Shown: one piece after another, positions 24,782 to 32,518 of the stretch
Numbering within the stretch: position 1 is the stretch's first letter
Layout: each line of letters begins with the position of its first letter
NCBI GenBank assembly: GCA_944386495.1
Contig: CALXBE010000014.1
Span: 1-52,821, forward strand
Reading direction: 5' to 3'
Source of the DNA: an uncultured Gemmiger sp.
GTDB lineage: Bacteria; Bacillota; Clostridia; Oscillospirales; Ruminococcaceae
Length of the DNA stretch: 52,821 nucleotides
Notes under the pieces: generated by a model
Told to the model about the DNA's origin: nothing
The model's database searches: none
Seen by the model: only the letters and a program-made list of their open reading frames with translations
Made by a program: the position numbers and the translations under genes

Positions 24782-26320
24782 TTGGCAAACGATCATATCG
24801 ACATGAATGTCAAGGTCGTGGAAATGCGGGATATCGTCAAAAAGTTTGGAGACTTTGTGGCCAATGACGGTATCAATCTCACTGTCCATAAAGGTGAGAT
24901 CCACGCGATCCTGGGCGAGAACGGCGCAGGAAAAAGTACCTTGATGAATCAGCTCTACGGCATGTTTCCGCCCACAAGCGGACAAATTCTGGTCCATGGC
25001 AAGCCGGTGGTGCTGGATAACCCCCAGAAGGCCATCAAAGCCGGGATCGGAATGGTTCACCAGCACTTCATGCTGGTGCCCCCCTTCACCGTCACCGAAA
25101 ATATTGTCCTGGGAATGGAGCCGGTCAAGGGCGTAAAGCTGGATATGGTCAAAGCCAGACAGGATGTCAAGGAAATCAGTGAAAAGTACGGTCTCTCCAT
25201 TGACCCGGATGCCAAAATCGAGGATATCAGCGTGGGCATGCAGCAGCGTGTGGAGATCCTCAAGGCCCTTTACCGGGGCGCTGAGACTCTGATTCTGGAC
25301 GAGCCTACCGCCAGCCTGACTCCTCAGGAAATCAATGAGCTGATCCACATTATGCACAGCCTCACCGAGGACGGAAAATCCATCATCCTGATTACCCACA
25401 AGCTGAAGGAGATCAAGGCTTCCGCTGACTACTGCACCATTATCCGCCTGGGCAAGTACATTGATACGGTCAAGGTCGCGGATGTGACCGAAAACGATTT
25501 GGCCAGCCTGATGGTGGGCCGGAAGGTGACCTTTACGGTGGATAAGCCCCCTATGAAAGCAGGGGAGCTGGTCCTGGATGTAAAGGACCTTCACGGTGTG
25601 GACTACCGCGGGGTGGAAATTCTCAAGGGACTTTCCATCCAGGTCCGCAAGGGTGAGATCCTGGGCATTGCCGGTATCGACGGCAACGGTCAGACCGAAA
25701 TGGTGGAGATCATTACCGGTCTGCGGAAAGCTACGGGAGGACAGGTGCTGGTCAACGGGGTGGATGTAATGAACAAGCCGCCCCGGTTCGGCTTTGAACA
25801 TGGGGTGTCCAGTATCCCTGCCGACCGGCAGAAGCACGGTCTGGTGCTGGATTTCTCGGTGGCGGAGAATATGATTCTCCAGAATTACGCCCAGGAGCCC
25901 TTCTCCAAGAAGGGAATCCTGGACCAGAAGGCCATTGGGAAATACACCCGGGAAGCCATGGAAAAGTACGATATCCGTCCCCGGGATGCTGTGCGGAAGG
26001 CAGCCAGGACCTTGTCCGGCGGCAATCAGCAGAAGGTGATTATCGCCCGGGAAGTGAACAATGACAAGGACCTGCTCATTGCAGTCAACCCTACCCGGGG
26101 CCTGGATGTGGGCGCCATTGAGTATGTTCACAAGTATATTATCGACCAAAGAAACAAGGGTAAGGCAGTTCTCCTGGTCAGCTTTGAGCTGGACGAGATC
26201 ATGTCCCTGTCCGACCGCATCGATGTTATTTTTGACGGAAAGATCAGCGGCAGCGTGACCGGGGACCAGGCGGATGAAGAGACCCTGGGAATGATGATGG
26301 CAGGAGGAAAAGCAGAATGA
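24782..26320 (+). CDS. ABC transporter ATPase, nucleoside/simple-sugar (NupO/YufO type)
   Basis: 512 residues with two fused nucleotide-binding domains. The first has Walker A GENGAGKST, signature SVGMQQRVEIL and Walker B LILDEPTASLT. The second has a degenerate Walker A (GIDGNGQT) but intact LSGGNQQKV and PTRGLDVG, as usual in this family. I accept TTG 24782 as start because AGGAGGG lies 6 nt upstream; the next ATG at 24803 has no such site. It energises uptake through the two downstream permeases. The end overlaps the next gene (ATGA). Confidence 0.92.
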   Translation: MANDHIDMNVKVVEMRDIVKKFGDFVANDGINLTVHKGEIHAILGENGAGKSTLMNQLYGMFPPTSGQILVHGKPVVLDNPQKAIKAGIGMVHQHFMLVPPFTVTENIVLGMEPVKGVKLDMVKARQDVKEISEKYGLSIDPDAKIEDISVGMQQRVEILKALYRGAETLILDEPTASLTPQEINELIHIMHSLTEDGKSIILITHKLKEIKASADYCTIIRLGKYIDTVKVADVTENDLASLMVGRKVTFTVDKPPMKAGELVLDVKDLHGVDYRGVEILKGLSIQVRKGEILGIAGIDGNGQTEMVEIITGLRKATGGQVLVNGVDVMNKPPRFGFEHGVSSIPADRQKHGLVLDFSVAENMILQNYAQEPFSKKGILDQKAIGKYTREAMEKYDIRPRDAVRKAARTLSGGNQQKVIIAREVNNDKDLLIAVNPTRGLDVGAIEYVHKYIIDQRNKGKAVLLVSFELDEIMSLSDRIDVIFDGKISGSVTGDQADEETLGMMMAGGKAE

Positions 26321-27387
26321 GCAAACTTGAAAAGATATTGCAAAGCGCTTTTTTCCGGACTCTGCTGTCCATTCTGATTGGATTTGCGGTGGGAGCAATC
26401 TTCCTTCTGGCGGTAAACATCAGCCCGGTGGAAGCCTACGAAAAACTCTTCACCAGCATTTTCTCCAGCCCTAAAAGCCTTTCCTACTGCGTGGTTTACG
26501 CTACGCCCTTGATTATTCTGGGCCTTTCGGTGGCCTTCTCCTTCCGGACCGGCGTGTTCAACATCGGTGCTGAAGGTCAGTTTGTGGTGGGCAGTATGGC
26601 CGCCTGTGTGGTGGGCATTCTGGTTCCCGCACCCCCTGTCATTCTGCCCATCCTCTGCATTGCGGCGGCTGCCATTGCCGGTGCCCTGTGGGGCGTTATT
26701 GTGGGCTTCCTCAAGGTGAAATGGGGAATCAACGAAGTGCTTTCCATGATTATGTTCAACTGGATCGCCTTCTACCTCTCCAACTATATTGCCGACATTC
26801 CCCTCATTAAGAGCGACGGAAATGCCGAAGCCACCAAAAATGTACAGGAGGCGGCCATGATCCTGCTGCCTGAAAGCTGGATCAAGGGGCTGGGGCTCTG
26901 CAACAGTGCCAGCTGGGGTATTTTCATTGCGGCAGCGCTGGCCGTGATGGTCTATGTCATCATTGAGAAAACCGCCTTGGGCTACCGCCTCAAGGCTGTT
27001 GGATACAATCGGGACGCAGCCGAGTACGGCGGTATCAACGCCAACCTCTCTATTATGACAGCGCTGGCTATTTCCGGCGCCATGAGCGGCATTGCCGGCG
27101 CCACCAACCTGCTGGGAATCGGCCAGCGTATCGCCATTTTCTCTGCCCAGGAATCCTACGGCTTCCAGGGAATCATTGCAGCCCTTATCGGCGCCAACAA
27201 TCCTCTGGGCGTTTTCGTGGGCGGCCTGTTCTATGGCGCCATCAAGTATGGCGGCAGCCGACTGAACATTATCGGAGCTCCCTCCGAAGTGGTCAACGTC
27301 ATTATGGGAACCGTCATCTTCCTCATTGCCATCAGCCATATTTTCAACTTCCGGCTGAAGAAAAAGAAAAAAGGAGGGGACAAGTAA
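26317..27387 (+). CDS. ABC transporter permease (NupP/YufP type)
   Basis: 356 residues of the BPD_transp_2 family, with about eight to ten membrane segments and the conserved GVFNIGAEGQF region followed by the EAA-like MIMFNWIAFYLSNY segment. The lysine-rich tail RLKKKKKGGDK is cytoplasmic. It overlaps the ATPase gene by 4 nt and abuts the second permease with no gap. It pairs with the next gene to form a heterodimeric channel for nucleosides or related sugars. Confidence 0.92.
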   Translation: MSKLEKILQSAFFRTLLSILIGFAVGAIFLLAVNISPVEAYEKLFTSIFSSPKSLSYCVVYATPLIILGLSVAFSFRTGVFNIGAEGQFVVGSMAACVVGILVPAPPVILPILCIAAAAIAGALWGVIVGFLKVKWGINEVLSMIMFNWIAFYLSNYIADIPLIKSDGNAEATKNVQEAAMILLPESWIKGLGLCNSASWGIFIAAALAVMVYVIIEKTALGYRLKAVGYNRDAAEYGGINANLSIMTALAISGAMSGIAGATNLLGIGQRIAIFSAQESYGFQGIIAALIGANNPLGVFVGGLFYGAIKYGGSRLNIIGAPSEVVNVIMGTVIFLIAISHIFNFRLKKKKKGGDK

Positions 27388-28335
27388 ATGGATAATCTTA
27401 TCAACAACCTGGGAATTCTGGTTTATGCCACACTCCTTTATACAGCCCCTCTGCTCTACGCTGCCATGGGCAGCTGTTTCTCGGAAGTGTCCGGCGTGGT
27501 GAACATCGGTATCGAGGGAATGATGACCATGGGGGCTTTTACCGGCGCCGCTGTGGCCTACTTTACCGGTAACCCCTGGCTTGGATTCCTCTGTGCCGGA
27601 CTGTCCGGAATGGCTTTTGCGCTGCTCCACGGGGTGGCCACCGTTAAGTTTGGCGCAGATCAGACCATCTCCGGTACTGCCATCAACTTCTTGGCCCCTG
27701 GCGTGGCCATTGTCACCGCCAAGGCTATTTTCAATTCTTCGGACACCATTCCCCTGGAGCCCACCAGCAAAATGCCCATCCTTTTTTCAGGGGTCTTTTC
27801 CTCGGGCACTCCCTGGTCCAACTTTATGAAGAATGTCTTTTCCACCTACGCCTCCACTTACCTGGTGTTTGTGGTGCTGGTGGTAGTTTGGTTCGTCTTC
27901 TACAAAACCCGGTTCGGTCTCCGGATGCGGGCCTGCGGAGAGCACCCCATGGCCTGCCAGAGCCTGGGCATTGATGTGCACCGTACCCGGATGATCTGTG
28001 TCTGTCTCAGCGGATTTTTGGCCGGCCTGGGCGGCGCCTGCATGACCATGGCTACCAGCAACCAGTTCCGTCCCACTTCTATTGTGGGCCAGGGCTTTAT
28101 TGCCATTGCCGCTGTCATTTTCGGCAAGTTCCGTCCCCAGGGTGCCATGATCGGCTGCCTCCTCTTTGGCCTTTGCTCCGGCCTGCGGGTGGTCATCGGA
28201 TCCAGCAGCCTGAACATTTCCGTTCAGCTCCTCTCCATGATCCCCTATGTGGTCACAGTCATCGTGCTCATCTTCTTTGTGGGCAAGTCCCATGTGCCTG
28301 CCGCCAACGGAAAACCCTTTGTAAAAGCGAAATAG
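27388..28335 (+). CDS. ABC transporter permease (NupQ/YufQ type)
   Basis: 315 residues, second BPD_transp_2 permease. It carries GVVNIGIEGMMTMGAF and GFLAGLGGACMTMATS, signatures of BMP-associated transporters. It starts directly after the stop of the first permease and ends at a terminator, so the substrate-binding lipoprotein downstream is made from a separate promoter. Confidence 0.92.
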   Translation: MDNLINNLGILVYATLLYTAPLLYAAMGSCFSEVSGVVNIGIEGMMTMGAFTGAAVAYFTGNPWLGFLCAGLSGMAFALLHGVATVKFGADQTISGTAINFLAPGVAIVTAKAIFNSSDTIPLEPTSKMPILFSGVFSSGTPWSNFMKNVFSTYASTYLVFVVLVVVWFVFYKTRFGLRMRACGEHPMACQSLGIDVHRTRMICVCLSGFLAGLGGACMTMATSNQFRPTSIVGQGFIAIAAVIFGKFRPQGAMIGCLLFGLCSGLRVVIGSSSLNISVQLLSMIPYVVTVIVLIFFVGKSHVPAANGKPFVKAK

Positions 28336-28348
28336 TATTACTTTTCCG

Positions 28349-28378
28349 GGTCCCCGGCTCAACGCCGGGGACCTTTTT
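28349..28378 (+). terminator. Rho-independent terminator after the permeases
   Basis: GGTCCCCGGC (28349-28358) pairs with GCCGGGGACC (28364-28373), followed by TTTTT. Confidence 0.88.
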
Positions 28379-28481
28379 CCTTTCCCGGAAAATTCCGCTG
28401 TTTCAAAAGGTTTCTGGACCTTTTTCAAGGAAAGTAAAAGACCTTTCATAATTTTGTAATTTGTGAGTAAAGGCTTTTGGG

Positions 28482-28510
28482 TTGAAAAATGTCGCCTAAA
28501 CTGGTACACT
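28482..28510 (+). promoter_or_regulatory. separate promoter of the BMP lipoprotein gene
   Basis: TTGAAA (28482-28487), a 17-nt spacer, and TACACT (28505-28510) preceded by TGG (extended -10). A separate promoter fits the need for binding protein in excess over transporter. Confidence 0.75.
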
Positions 28511-28520
28511 GATGTTAAGT

Positions 28521-28538
28521 CAGGGAAAAACTTCCCTG
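28521..28538 (+). other. 5' leader hairpin of the BMP gene
   Basis: CAGGGAA (28521-28527)/TTCCCTG (28532-28538) with AAAC loop lies at the predicted mRNA 5' end, where it could protect a highly expressed message. Confidence 0.45.
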
Positions 28539-28568
28539 CAAAACAAATACATAAGGAGATAAAGAAAC

Positions 28569-29651
28569 ATGAAAAAGCTGATTGCACTTCTGCTGGCTGT
28601 TGTCATGTGCCTGAGCCTGGTTGCTTGCGGCGCTTCCAACGACACCGCTGCTGACGACGCAGCTACCAATGATGCAGCTGCTACCGATGAGGCTGCTGAA
28701 GGTGAAGCTACCGGCGAAACCATCAAGATTGGCATGGTTACCGATGTGGGCGGTGTAAACGACCAGTCCTTCAACCAGACTTCCTGGGAAGGTCTGCAGG
28801 CCCTGGCTGCTGAAGATCCCACCTTTGAGGTGAGCTACCTGGAGTCCAAGACCGACGCTGACTACGCTTCCAACCTCCAGACCTTTGTGGATGAAGGCTA
28901 CGACTTGATCATCAGCGTAGGTTACATGCTGGCCGACGCTACCCGTGCTGCTGCTGAGGAGTACCCCGAGCAGAAGTTTGCCATCATTGACGATAACACT
29001 TGCGCTGACCTGCCCAATGTTGCCTGCCTGATGTTTGCTCAGGAGCAGTCCTCCTACCTGGTAGGTGTTGTAGCCGGCCTGGCTACCGAGACCAACACTG
29101 TTGGTTATGTTCAGGGCATGGTTTCCGAGTCCATGAACCAGTTCGGCGTTGGCTTCATTTCCGGCGTTCTGTCCGTCAATCCTGAGGCCACCGTTCTCCA
29201 GTACAACGTAAACAACTTCGCTGACGCTCCCGGCGGTTCCACCGCTGCCACCAACATGATCACCAACGGCGCTGATGTTGTGTTCCACGCTGCTGGCGGC
29301 ACCGGCAACGGCGTTATCGAAGCCTGCGCTACCAATGGCGTTTACGCCATCGGTGTTGACACCGACCAGAGCCCCCTGGCTCCCGAGTATGTGCTGACCT
29401 CCGCTATGAAGCGGGTGGACAACGCTGTTCAGGACATTTCCAAGGCTGTTAAGGACGGCACCTACACTGCTGGCACCCACCTGTACGACATGACCAACGG
29501 CGGCGTGGACATTGCTCCCACTCAGGACCTCCTGACCGAGGAAATGATCGCTGCTGTTGAGGAGGCCAAGGCTGGCATTCTGGACGGTTCCATCGTGGTT
29601 CCCACCACTGCTGAGGAAGTGCCCGAGTTCACTCTGGCCAACGCTGAGTAA
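28569..29651 (+). CDS. BMP/PnrA-family substrate-binding lipoprotein
   Basis: 360 residues. The signal peptide ends in lipobox LVAC (Cys20), then an acidic Ala/Asp/Thr linker (~22-48), then the BMP domain: IGMVTDVGGVNDQSFNQ, DLIISVGY, FHAAGGTGNGVIEA and AIGVDTDQSP. PnrA relatives bind purine nucleosides; the ligand here is inferred from that family. AAGGAG lies 10 nt before ATG. Ala codons are mostly GCT, unlike ordinary genes in the window, consistent with very high expression. It is the extracellular receptor for the ATPase and permeases just upstream. Confidence 0.93.
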   Translation: MKKLIALLLAVVMCLSLVACGASNDTAADDAATNDAAATDEAAEGEATGETIKIGMVTDVGGVNDQSFNQTSWEGLQALAAEDPTFEVSYLESKTDADYASNLQTFVDEGYDLIISVGYMLADATRAAAEEYPEQKFAIIDDNTCADLPNVACLMFAQEQSSYLVGVVAGLATETNTVGYVQGMVSESMNQFGVGFISGVLSVNPEATVLQYNVNNFADAPGGSTAATNMITNGADVVFHAAGGTGNGVIEACATNGVYAIGVDTDQSPLAPEYVLTSAMKRVDNAVQDISKAVKDGTYTAGTHLYDMTNGGVDIAPTQDLLTEEMIAAVEEAKAGILDGSIVVPTTAEEVPEFTLANAE

Positions 29652-29673
29652 TCAGAGTTTGATCCTTATTTTT

Positions 29674-29709
29674 CCGGGCAGAGGGAAACCTCTGCCCGGT
29701 TTCTGTTTA
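29674..29709 (+). terminator. Rho-independent terminator of the BMP gene
   Basis: CCGGGCAGAGG/CCTCTGCCCGG with GAAA loop (29674-29699), then TTTCTGTTT. Confidence 0.88.
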
Positions 29710-29710
29710 A

Positions 29711-29750
29711 AAATAAAAAGCTGTCCGTCTCAATGGCGGACAGCTTTTTT
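29711..29750. terminator. second, bidirectional terminator
   Basis: AAAAAGCTGTCCG (29715-29727) pairs with CGGACAGCTTTTT (29737-29749). T- and A-tracts on both sides serve the BMP gene and the reverse dnaI-like gene. Confidence 0.85.
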
Positions 29751-29762
29751 GCTGCGTAAGAA

Positions 29763-30743
29763 CTATCCTTTTTTCAAACTTTGCCGGACCCGAAGATCCT
29801 GACCAAAGAATCGAATCATTTTGCAATTGCCCAGGATTCGGCTGGCGATTTTTTCGGTATACCGGCTTTGAATCACGCCAGGGTCGGTGATGTTGGTGGT
29901 GTAGATGGTGGCCCGGTGTGTGAGAAGCCGATGATTTACCAGTTCGTACAAGGCGCTGGTGGTGTAGCTGTTGAGGAACTCAGTGCCCAAATCGTCCAGA
30001 ATCAGAAGGTCAGCCTCTTTCACCGTATCCATCCAGAGGGAATCGCCCTCCTGAAAATGCTCCCGGTCCAGCTGAGCCATAAGATCGGCGGCACTGGCGT
30101 AGATCACATCATATCCCTGGTTCAGGACCCGGTCCGCAATGCTGAGAGCCAGCTTGGTCTTGCCCAGACCGGCGCTTCCGGTAAAGAGGAGGTTTCGGCT
30201 GTCAGGAGTAAATTCCTGGGCATACTTCTGGGCAAAGGCCAGCATTTTCCCCATGTATTCCCGAAGGTTCCCGCCCAGTTCAGGGTCGATTCCATTGGGA
30301 TACTTTTCCAGGGAGAAGGAAGAAAAATCCGAAAGCTGAAGGGGAGAGGAACGGTTGATTTCCTCCCGGCGCAGAACCCGCACCCGCTGGTGGACACACT
30401 GACAGGTGAGCCCCTGACTCTTTCCTGTATCTTTGCAGATGGGACAGGTATACTTGGGCTCCAATGCGTTTTCAGGATAACCTGCAGAGGCCAGCAGAAC
30501 CTTTTTCTCAGAGGCGATCCGGGCAACTGCTTCCAGGGCGGCGGCCCGCTTGGCAGTATCTCCTTCCAATGCGGCCAGCATAGCCTGGCTGCCCTGACGG
30601 CGGGCTTCGTCCTCCAGCGGCTTCAGGCCGGGAAGAGCCTGATAAATCTTTTCATTATCCTGGTGGGCCTGCATAACAGCCCGCTGACGGTTGTCTGATG
30701 CCCAGTCCCGGGCCAGACGGTAAAGTTCATCCCTGCTTTTCAT
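29763..30743 (-). CDS. DnaC/DnaI-like helicase-loader ATPase
   Basis: 326 residues. An N-terminal helical region precedes a zinc-binding CPICKDTG...CQC cluster (around 100-115). The C-terminal AAA+ domain has Walker A GSAGLGKTK and Walker B LLILDDLGTE, plus TTNITDPGVI (sensor 1). This matches DnaI-type loaders that place replicative helicase on DNA. The DnaD-domain protein is encoded divergently 280 nt away, supporting a primosome role; a phage-type loader is less likely in this context. AAAGGAGA precedes ATG by 7 nt. Confidence 0.88.
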   Translation of the reverse strand: MKSRDELYRLARDWASDNRQRAVMQAHQDNEKIYQALPGLKPLEDEARRQGSQAMLAALEGDTAKRAAALEAVARIASEKKVLLASAGYPENALEPKYTCPICKDTGKSQGLTCQCVHQRVRVLRREEINRSSPLQLSDFSSFSLEKYPNGIDPELGGNLREYMGKMLAFAQKYAQEFTPDSRNLLFTGSAGLGKTKLALSIADRVLNQGYDVIYASAADLMAQLDREHFQEGDSLWMDTVKEADLLILDDLGTEFLNSYTTSALYELVNHRLLTHRATIYTTNITDPGVIQSRYTEKIASRILGNCKMIRFFGQDLRVRQSLKKG

Positions 30744-30771
30744 GATGATCTCTCCTTTGGGAGAAAATGTG

Positions 30772-30812
30772 CTATTAAAAAACCGAAGTGCGGCGGCTTG
30801 CTACACTTCGGT
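30772..30812 (-). terminator. terminator following tRNA-Gly
   Basis: ACCGAAGTG (30782-30790) pairs with CACTTCGGT (30804-30812). On the reverse strand TTTTTTAATAG follows. I see no separate promoter between it and dnaI, so read-through may express dnaI. Confidence 0.75.
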
Positions 30813-30816
30813 ATGC

Positions 30817-30890
30817 TGGAGCGGATAATGGGAGTCGAACCCACCTATTCAGCTTGGGAAGCTGACATTCTACCGATGAATTATATCCGC
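30817..30890 (-). tRNA. tRNA-Gly (anticodon CCC)
   Basis: The reverse strand folds as a cloverleaf: acceptor GCGGATA/TATCCGC, anticodon stem TCAGC/GCTGA with loop TTCCCAA (anticodon CCC), T-arm with GGTTCGACTCC, discriminator T, and encoded CCA (30817-30819). It reads GGG codons. Confidence 0.93.
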
Positions 30891-30909
30891 ACTTCTTCTG
30901 GACAAATCT

Positions 30910-30938
30910 AGTCTACCAAAATTCAGAAACCTTGTCAA
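30910..30938 (-). promoter_or_regulatory. promoter of tRNA-Gly
   Basis: Reverse strand: TTGACA (30933-30938), a 17-nt spacer, and TAGACT (30910-30915). Confidence 0.75.
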
Positions 30939-30982
30939 GAGAAAGTTTGGGGGTGAAAATGCTACCACTCCCAGGCGATTTG

Positions 30983-30991
30983 TGCTATACT
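30983..30991 (+). promoter_or_regulatory. extended -10 promoter of the DnaD gene
   Basis: TGCTATACT with no clear -35. It lies inside the longer open frame, arguing for the downstream start. Confidence 0.5.
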
Positions 30992-31024
30992 ATGGGAGCA
31001 AATGGAGAGATGGGAGGGCATTTC

Positions 31025-31924
31025 GTGGAATATGCACTGAAGGAAATCCAGGGGGACAGCCGTGCGGTGCCCCAGCTGGTATTCAATCAGCTTCAGCGGG
31101 CAGATGGAGACTCTGTACGGGCCGCCCTCTACCTGGTTGCGGGGGGAAGCACTGACCCCAAACAGATGGCCCGGGAACTGAGACTGAAAAGTGTCCGAGC
31201 GGCGGAAAATATTCTTCAGTTCTGGGCAGGGGCGGGGCTCCTGGAGCCTAAAAACGCTCCCTGCCTGGAGGAGCCTGCCCCGGTATTAGACACCCGCCAA
31301 ATCAATCTGGCGGCCATGCGGGACCCCATGGTGGCCACCCTTATGGAGGAGGTCCAGGCCCACTTTGGAAAAATTCTCAGTCACAGTGAAATGCAGCGGC
31401 TGGCAGGGCTGTACCTTCAGGAAGAATATCCCTTGGATGTGATTCTGATTTGCTGCGCCTACCTGGCGCAGAGCGGGAAACGGACGGTGGCCCGGCTGGG
31501 CAGCGAGCTGGCCCGGTGGCGGGAAAATGGAGTGGAAACCGGGGAACAGGCAGAGAGATATCTGGTCCTGCTGGAGCGGCGGAGAAAAGAGGAGGAGGCT
31601 GTTGCCCCCCTCTTTGGAATAACGCCCCAGGATCTGACCCTGGCCCAGAAGCGTTCTATTTACAGCTGGTTTGAGGATTGGAATTTCTCCCTGCCTATGA
31701 TTCGGGAGGCTCTGGTCCACGCTGAGGATAAAAATACCATCCGGTATGTAAACGGGATTCTTCGCTCCTGGCACAGCCAGGGATATACCCAGCCTTCCCA
31801 GGTACAGGGATCGGGTGTATTGCAGGGCAGCAATATTACCTCTACCGCTGCACAGCCCACCCAGGCATCCAGCTCCATTCAGGCAATGTTCAGTCAGGAC
31901 TGGAACCAGGCTTTTGAGGACTAA
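31025..31924 (+). CDS. DnaD-domain replication initiation protein
   Basis: 299 residues from GTG 31025, which has GGGAGGG 6 nt upstream; the longer frame from 30932 runs through the promoter. The N-terminus (~1-80) is a winged-helix-like segment (MARELRLKSVRAAENILQFW). The C-terminal half has two DnaB_2/DnaD-type helical repeats, the second ending IRYVNGILRSWHSQGY, the signature YxxxILxxW. DnaD proteins remodel DNA and recruit the helicase loader at origins or restart sites. The divergent dnaI-like gene is the expected partner. Confidence 0.85.
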   Translation: MEYALKEIQGDSRAVPQLVFNQLQRADGDSVRAALYLVAGGSTDPKQMARELRLKSVRAAENILQFWAGAGLLEPKNAPCLEEPAPVLDTRQINLAAMRDPMVATLMEEVQAHFGKILSHSEMQRLAGLYLQEEYPLDVILICCAYLAQSGKRTVARLGSELARWRENGVETGEQAERYLVLLERRRKEEEAVAPLFGITPQDLTLAQKRSIYSWFEDWNFSLPMIREALVHAEDKNTIRYVNGILRSWHSQGYTQPSQVQGSGVLQGSNITSTAAQPTQASSSIQAMFSQDWNQAFED

Positions 31925-31938
31925 AGGAGGAACAGAGA

Positions 31939-32325
31939 ATGCTGGAACTGGAAAAGCTGCCGGTTTATCTCTACTTCAAAAACGGAAACACCTACTCCGG
32001 CGCCCATGAGGGCATGCGGTATCAGATTCGTCAGGGAGGCAGACCGGACCCGGATGACCCGTCAGGAAAGAAAAAAATCCCTTACCTGGAGGTTCGGGCC
32101 TGGCCGGAACCCTGGAGCATTGAACACACCGACCCCGCCAAAATTTCCACCCGGGAATTTTCTCCCGACCTGGCGGGGCTGGAACAGGGGGTGAATTGGC
32201 TCAAGGAACTGCTGATCTCCCGCCGGGAGGATTGGGAGAATATTCCCTCCATCCTGGATTGTCAGCCCTGGAGACCGGCTCCTGAACCGGAGGAGACAGA
32301 AAAAGACACCCCGCCTTGGGAATAA
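31939..32325 (+). CDS. conserved-looking small protein, function unknown
   Basis: 128 residues, soluble, with no signal peptide or membrane segment. Aromatic-rich N-terminus (PVYLYFKNGNTYSG), a central Lys/Pro loop (SGKKKIPYLEVRAWPEPWS) and a Pro/Glu-rich tail. AAAGGAGG lies 8 nt before ATG, and the gene follows the DnaD gene after 14 nt, so the two are cotranscribed. I recognise no domain; a replication link is suggested only by position. Confidence 0.7.
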   Translation: MLELEKLPVYLYFKNGNTYSGAHEGMRYQIRQGGRPDPDDPSGKKKIPYLEVRAWPEPWSIEHTDPAKISTREFSPDLAGLEQGVNWLKELLISRREDWENIPSILDCQPWRPAPEPEETEKDTPPWE

Positions 32326-32362
32326 AAAAAGAATGCCCACCGGTTGTGCGGACCGGTGGGCA
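32322..32362 (-). terminator. intrinsic terminator of the small-RNA candidate
   Basis: TGCCCACCGGT (32334-32344) pairs perfectly with ACCGGTGGGCA (32352-32362). The reverse strand continues TTCTTTTTTTATT. The + strand has no T-run after the hairpin, so it does not serve the upstream + gene well. Confidence 0.8.
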
Positions 32363-32423
32363 CCAAGGAAAGAGGGAAAGATAAGAAAGATGCTAGGCAT
32401 CTGCAAATTAGCGTTTTCTCATT
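32322..32423 (-). ncRNA. candidate trans-acting small RNA, ~100 nt, CU-rich
   Basis: The reverse strand holds a full small-RNA gene and no reading frame of substance. A promoter (32430-32458) gives a predicted 5' end near 32423. A hairpin AGATGC-CTA-GCATCT lies at 32388-32402. A 25-nt unpaired pyrimidine tract (32363-32387) includes UUUCCCUCUUUCC. A perfect intrinsic terminator ends at a T-run. The C/U-rich loop could pair with AAAGGAAG-like ribosome sites, as FsrA/RoxS-type RNAs do. It is divergent from a LysR gene with overlapping promoters. There is no expression proof. Confidence 0.55.
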
Positions 32424-32450
32424 GACTTCATTATACCGCAGGAGTACAAT
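32422..32450 (+). promoter_or_regulatory. promoter of the LysR gene
   Basis: TTGACT (32422-32427), a 17-nt spacer, and TACAAT (32445-32450). It overlaps the reverse promoter completely, so only one can be occupied at a time. Confidence 0.75.
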
Positions 32451-32458
32451 TTAGTAAA
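32430..32458 (-). promoter_or_regulatory. promoter of the small-RNA candidate
   Basis: Reverse strand: TTTACT (32453-32458), a 17-nt spacer, and a perfect TATAAT (32430-32435). Confidence 0.65.
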
Positions 32459-32479
32459 ACGCTTTATTTTCAGGTCAAA

Positions 32480-32496
32480 GGTGAAATAAATTCACC
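32480..32496. promoter_or_regulatory. putative LysR box
   Basis: GGTGAA-ATAAA-TTCACC is a perfect dyad containing the T-N11-A core of LysR-type sites. It lies in the leader of the LysR gene, downstream of its -10, where binding would repress. Confidence 0.5.
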
Positions 32497-32518
32497 ACAT
32501 GGAGGAGGGGGAGCGGTT

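Noticed and set aside
32388-32423. Tiny + strand open frame (about 11 codons) beginning at the ATG inside the small-RNA candidate
   Set aside because: The purine-rich stretch upstream is 13 nt away, the frame is very short, and the strand-specific terminator points to reverse transcription.
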